A program made the translations under genes and the position numbers. Shown here piece after piece: positions 6,197 through 7,120 of a stretch of 7,120 nt of DNA. The DNA comes from an uncultured Methylocystaceae bacterium (lineage in GTDB: Bacteria > Pseudomonadota > Alphaproteobacteria > Rhizobiales > Beijerinckiaceae): NCBI GenBank assembly GCA_945956975.1, contig CAMFKC010000113.1, forward strand, positions 1 through 7,120, written 5' to 3'. Within the stretch, counting starts at the first letter, position 1, and the number at the start of each line of letters is the position of its first letter. The notes beneath the pieces were generated by a model. That model had not been told where the DNA came from. It saw only the letters and a program-made list of their open reading frames with translations, and did not search any database.

Positions 6197-7120
6197 CTAT
6201 TCCGCCGCGGCCCGCCAGCCGGCAAGGCCGTCCGCGCAATGCGACAGCGACCGCGCGACGGCAGTCAGATCTTCGCCCAGCGCGGCAAAACGCGGGCTCT
6301 TCTGGAACGTGGCCTCGTTCATGTAGACCGCGCGGTTGATCTCGATCTGGAGCGCATGGACGTGCGAGGCGGGATGCCCGTAATGCTCGGTGATGAAACC
6401 GCCGGCATAAGGCTTGTTGCGCTGGACGATATAGCCGCGCTTCCGCAATTCGCTTTCCGCCGCCGCGGTCAGTTCCGGATCGCAACTCGTGCCGAACCTG
6501 TCGCCGAGCACAATGTCCGCCTTGGGCCCGTCGGGGCCCGACACGCCCGCCACATGCGAGGGCATGGAATGGCAGTCGACCAGAACCGCCACGCCGAACC
6601 GTTTCTGCGCCTGCTGCGTCAGGCGGCGCAGGGCTGCGTGATAGGGCCTGTAGCCCGCCTCGATCCGGTGCAGGGCCTCGGCAACCGGCATCCGGCGGGC
6701 GTAGATCTCCTGTGATTCGGCGACGAGCCGCGCGATCGTGCCGAGGCCGGCGGCCACGCGCAGGGAGCGCGTGTTGACGTGCGCCGGCAGCTTGCCCTCG
6801 AACATGCGGGGATCGAGCTCGAACGGCTCGCGGTTGACGTCGAGATAGGCGCGGGGAAACCGCGCCCGCGCCATCGGCGCGCCGAGTGCGATCGCGCCGG
6901 CGAACAATTCGTCGACGAATGCGTCCTCCGAGCGCCGCAGCGTCGCCGCATCGAGGCGGGAGGAAGCGAGAAAGCTCTTGGGATAGATCGAACCGGAATG
7001 GGGCGAAGACAGCACGAGCGCACAGGACGCGCCCATGGGCTCGACCACCTCGACGGGGATCGCGAGCTCCGGCTCGAGCGGAGCCGTCGCGCCGCTCTCG
7101 CCTGCAATGATGGTCTTGAC
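6197..7120 (-). CDS. N-formylglutamate amidohydrolase family protein (5' end outside window)
   Basis: A metal-dependent amidohydrolase family whose named member (HutG) splits N-formyl-L-glutamate into glutamate and formate, the last step of one histidine degradation route; the cytosol is the expected location. Counting from the in-window GTG at 7048, motifs are SPHSG (15-19), SED (40-42), LDVNRE (69-74), DCHSMPS (158-164), ADIVLGDRFG (177-186), NKPYAGG (211-217) and LQIEINRAVYM (233-243), covering the family's likely metal and substrate residues. The frame stays open for 24 further codons to the window edge (reading VKTIIAGESG... then LAIPVEVVEP). As relatives usually have a short IEP-like strand before SPHSG, translation probably starts beyond 7120, and I therefore annotate it as partial. 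No hut genes are near, so the physiological substrate may differ from formylglutamate. The gene is convergent with the sRNA, with its stop 11 bp past the T-run. Confidence 0.87.
   Translation of the reverse strand, partial: VKTIIAGESGATAPLEPELAIPVEVVEPMGASCALVLSSPHSGSIYPKSFLASSRLDAATLRRSEDAFVDELFAGAIALGAPMARARFPRAYLDVNREPFELDPRMFEGKLPAHVNTRSLRVAAGLGTIARLVAESQEIYARRMPVAEALHRIEAGYRPYHAALRRLTQQAQKRFGVAVLVDCHSMPSHVAGVSGPDGPKADIVLGDRFGTSCDPELTAAAESELRKRGYIVQRNKPYAGGFITEHYGHPASHVHALQIEINRAVYMNEATFQKSPRFAALGEDLTAVARSLSHCADGLAGWRAAAE

Noticed and set aside
5494..6225. Minus-strand 243-codon frame antisense to the MFS gene and crossing the sRNA
   Set aside because: It is charged and Arg/Glu/Gly-rich without domains, and it is explained as the mirror of hydrophobic MFS codons.

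Overview
The window looks like a chromosomal segment of a GC-rich alphaproteobacterium, most likely of the Hyphomicrobiales (Rhizobiales). This rests on strong third-position GC bias, the HisN-type histidinol phosphatase, the protein families present and a candidate alphaproteobacterial small RNA. I cannot name a genus. No rRNA, tRNA, CRISPR array, insertion sequence or phage gene is visible.

Left part (1-2657, + strand): after the probable last codons of an upstream gene come two tandem, clearly paralogous FAD-dependent monooxygenases of the PhzS-like family. They are 26 bp apart and surely co-transcribed. Their substrate is not evident, but the pair suggests two related hydroxylations, or one reaction on two substrates, in an aromatic or heterocyclic pathway whose other genes would lie to the left.

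Middle (2658-4597): a 141-bp convergent gap full of short palindromes, resembling a dispersed intergenic repeat, separates the monooxygenases from a minus-strand pair. That pair is hisN (histidinol phosphatase, last-but-one stage of histidine synthesis) followed, with a 4-bp start/stop overlap, by a membrane-anchored DUF4105 (Lnb N-terminal-like) protein of unknown role.

Right part (4598-7120): a 149-bp divergent region with a perfect 10-bp palindrome leads to a + strand 12-helix MFS transporter. Downstream of it is the most interesting element: a roughly 70-nt candidate small RNA (about 6116-6185). It has its own promoter-like hexamers, a 5' hairpin, an unpaired UUUCCUCCC anti-Shine-Dalgarno tract and a strong intrinsic terminator. 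This architecture matches what I remember of the alpha-r8 / MmgR family. Convergent to it, an N-formylglutamate amidohydrolase family gene runs off the right edge, so its start is outside the window.

Apart from the sRNA, the gene content is conventional metabolism and transport. I see no defence system or mobile island.
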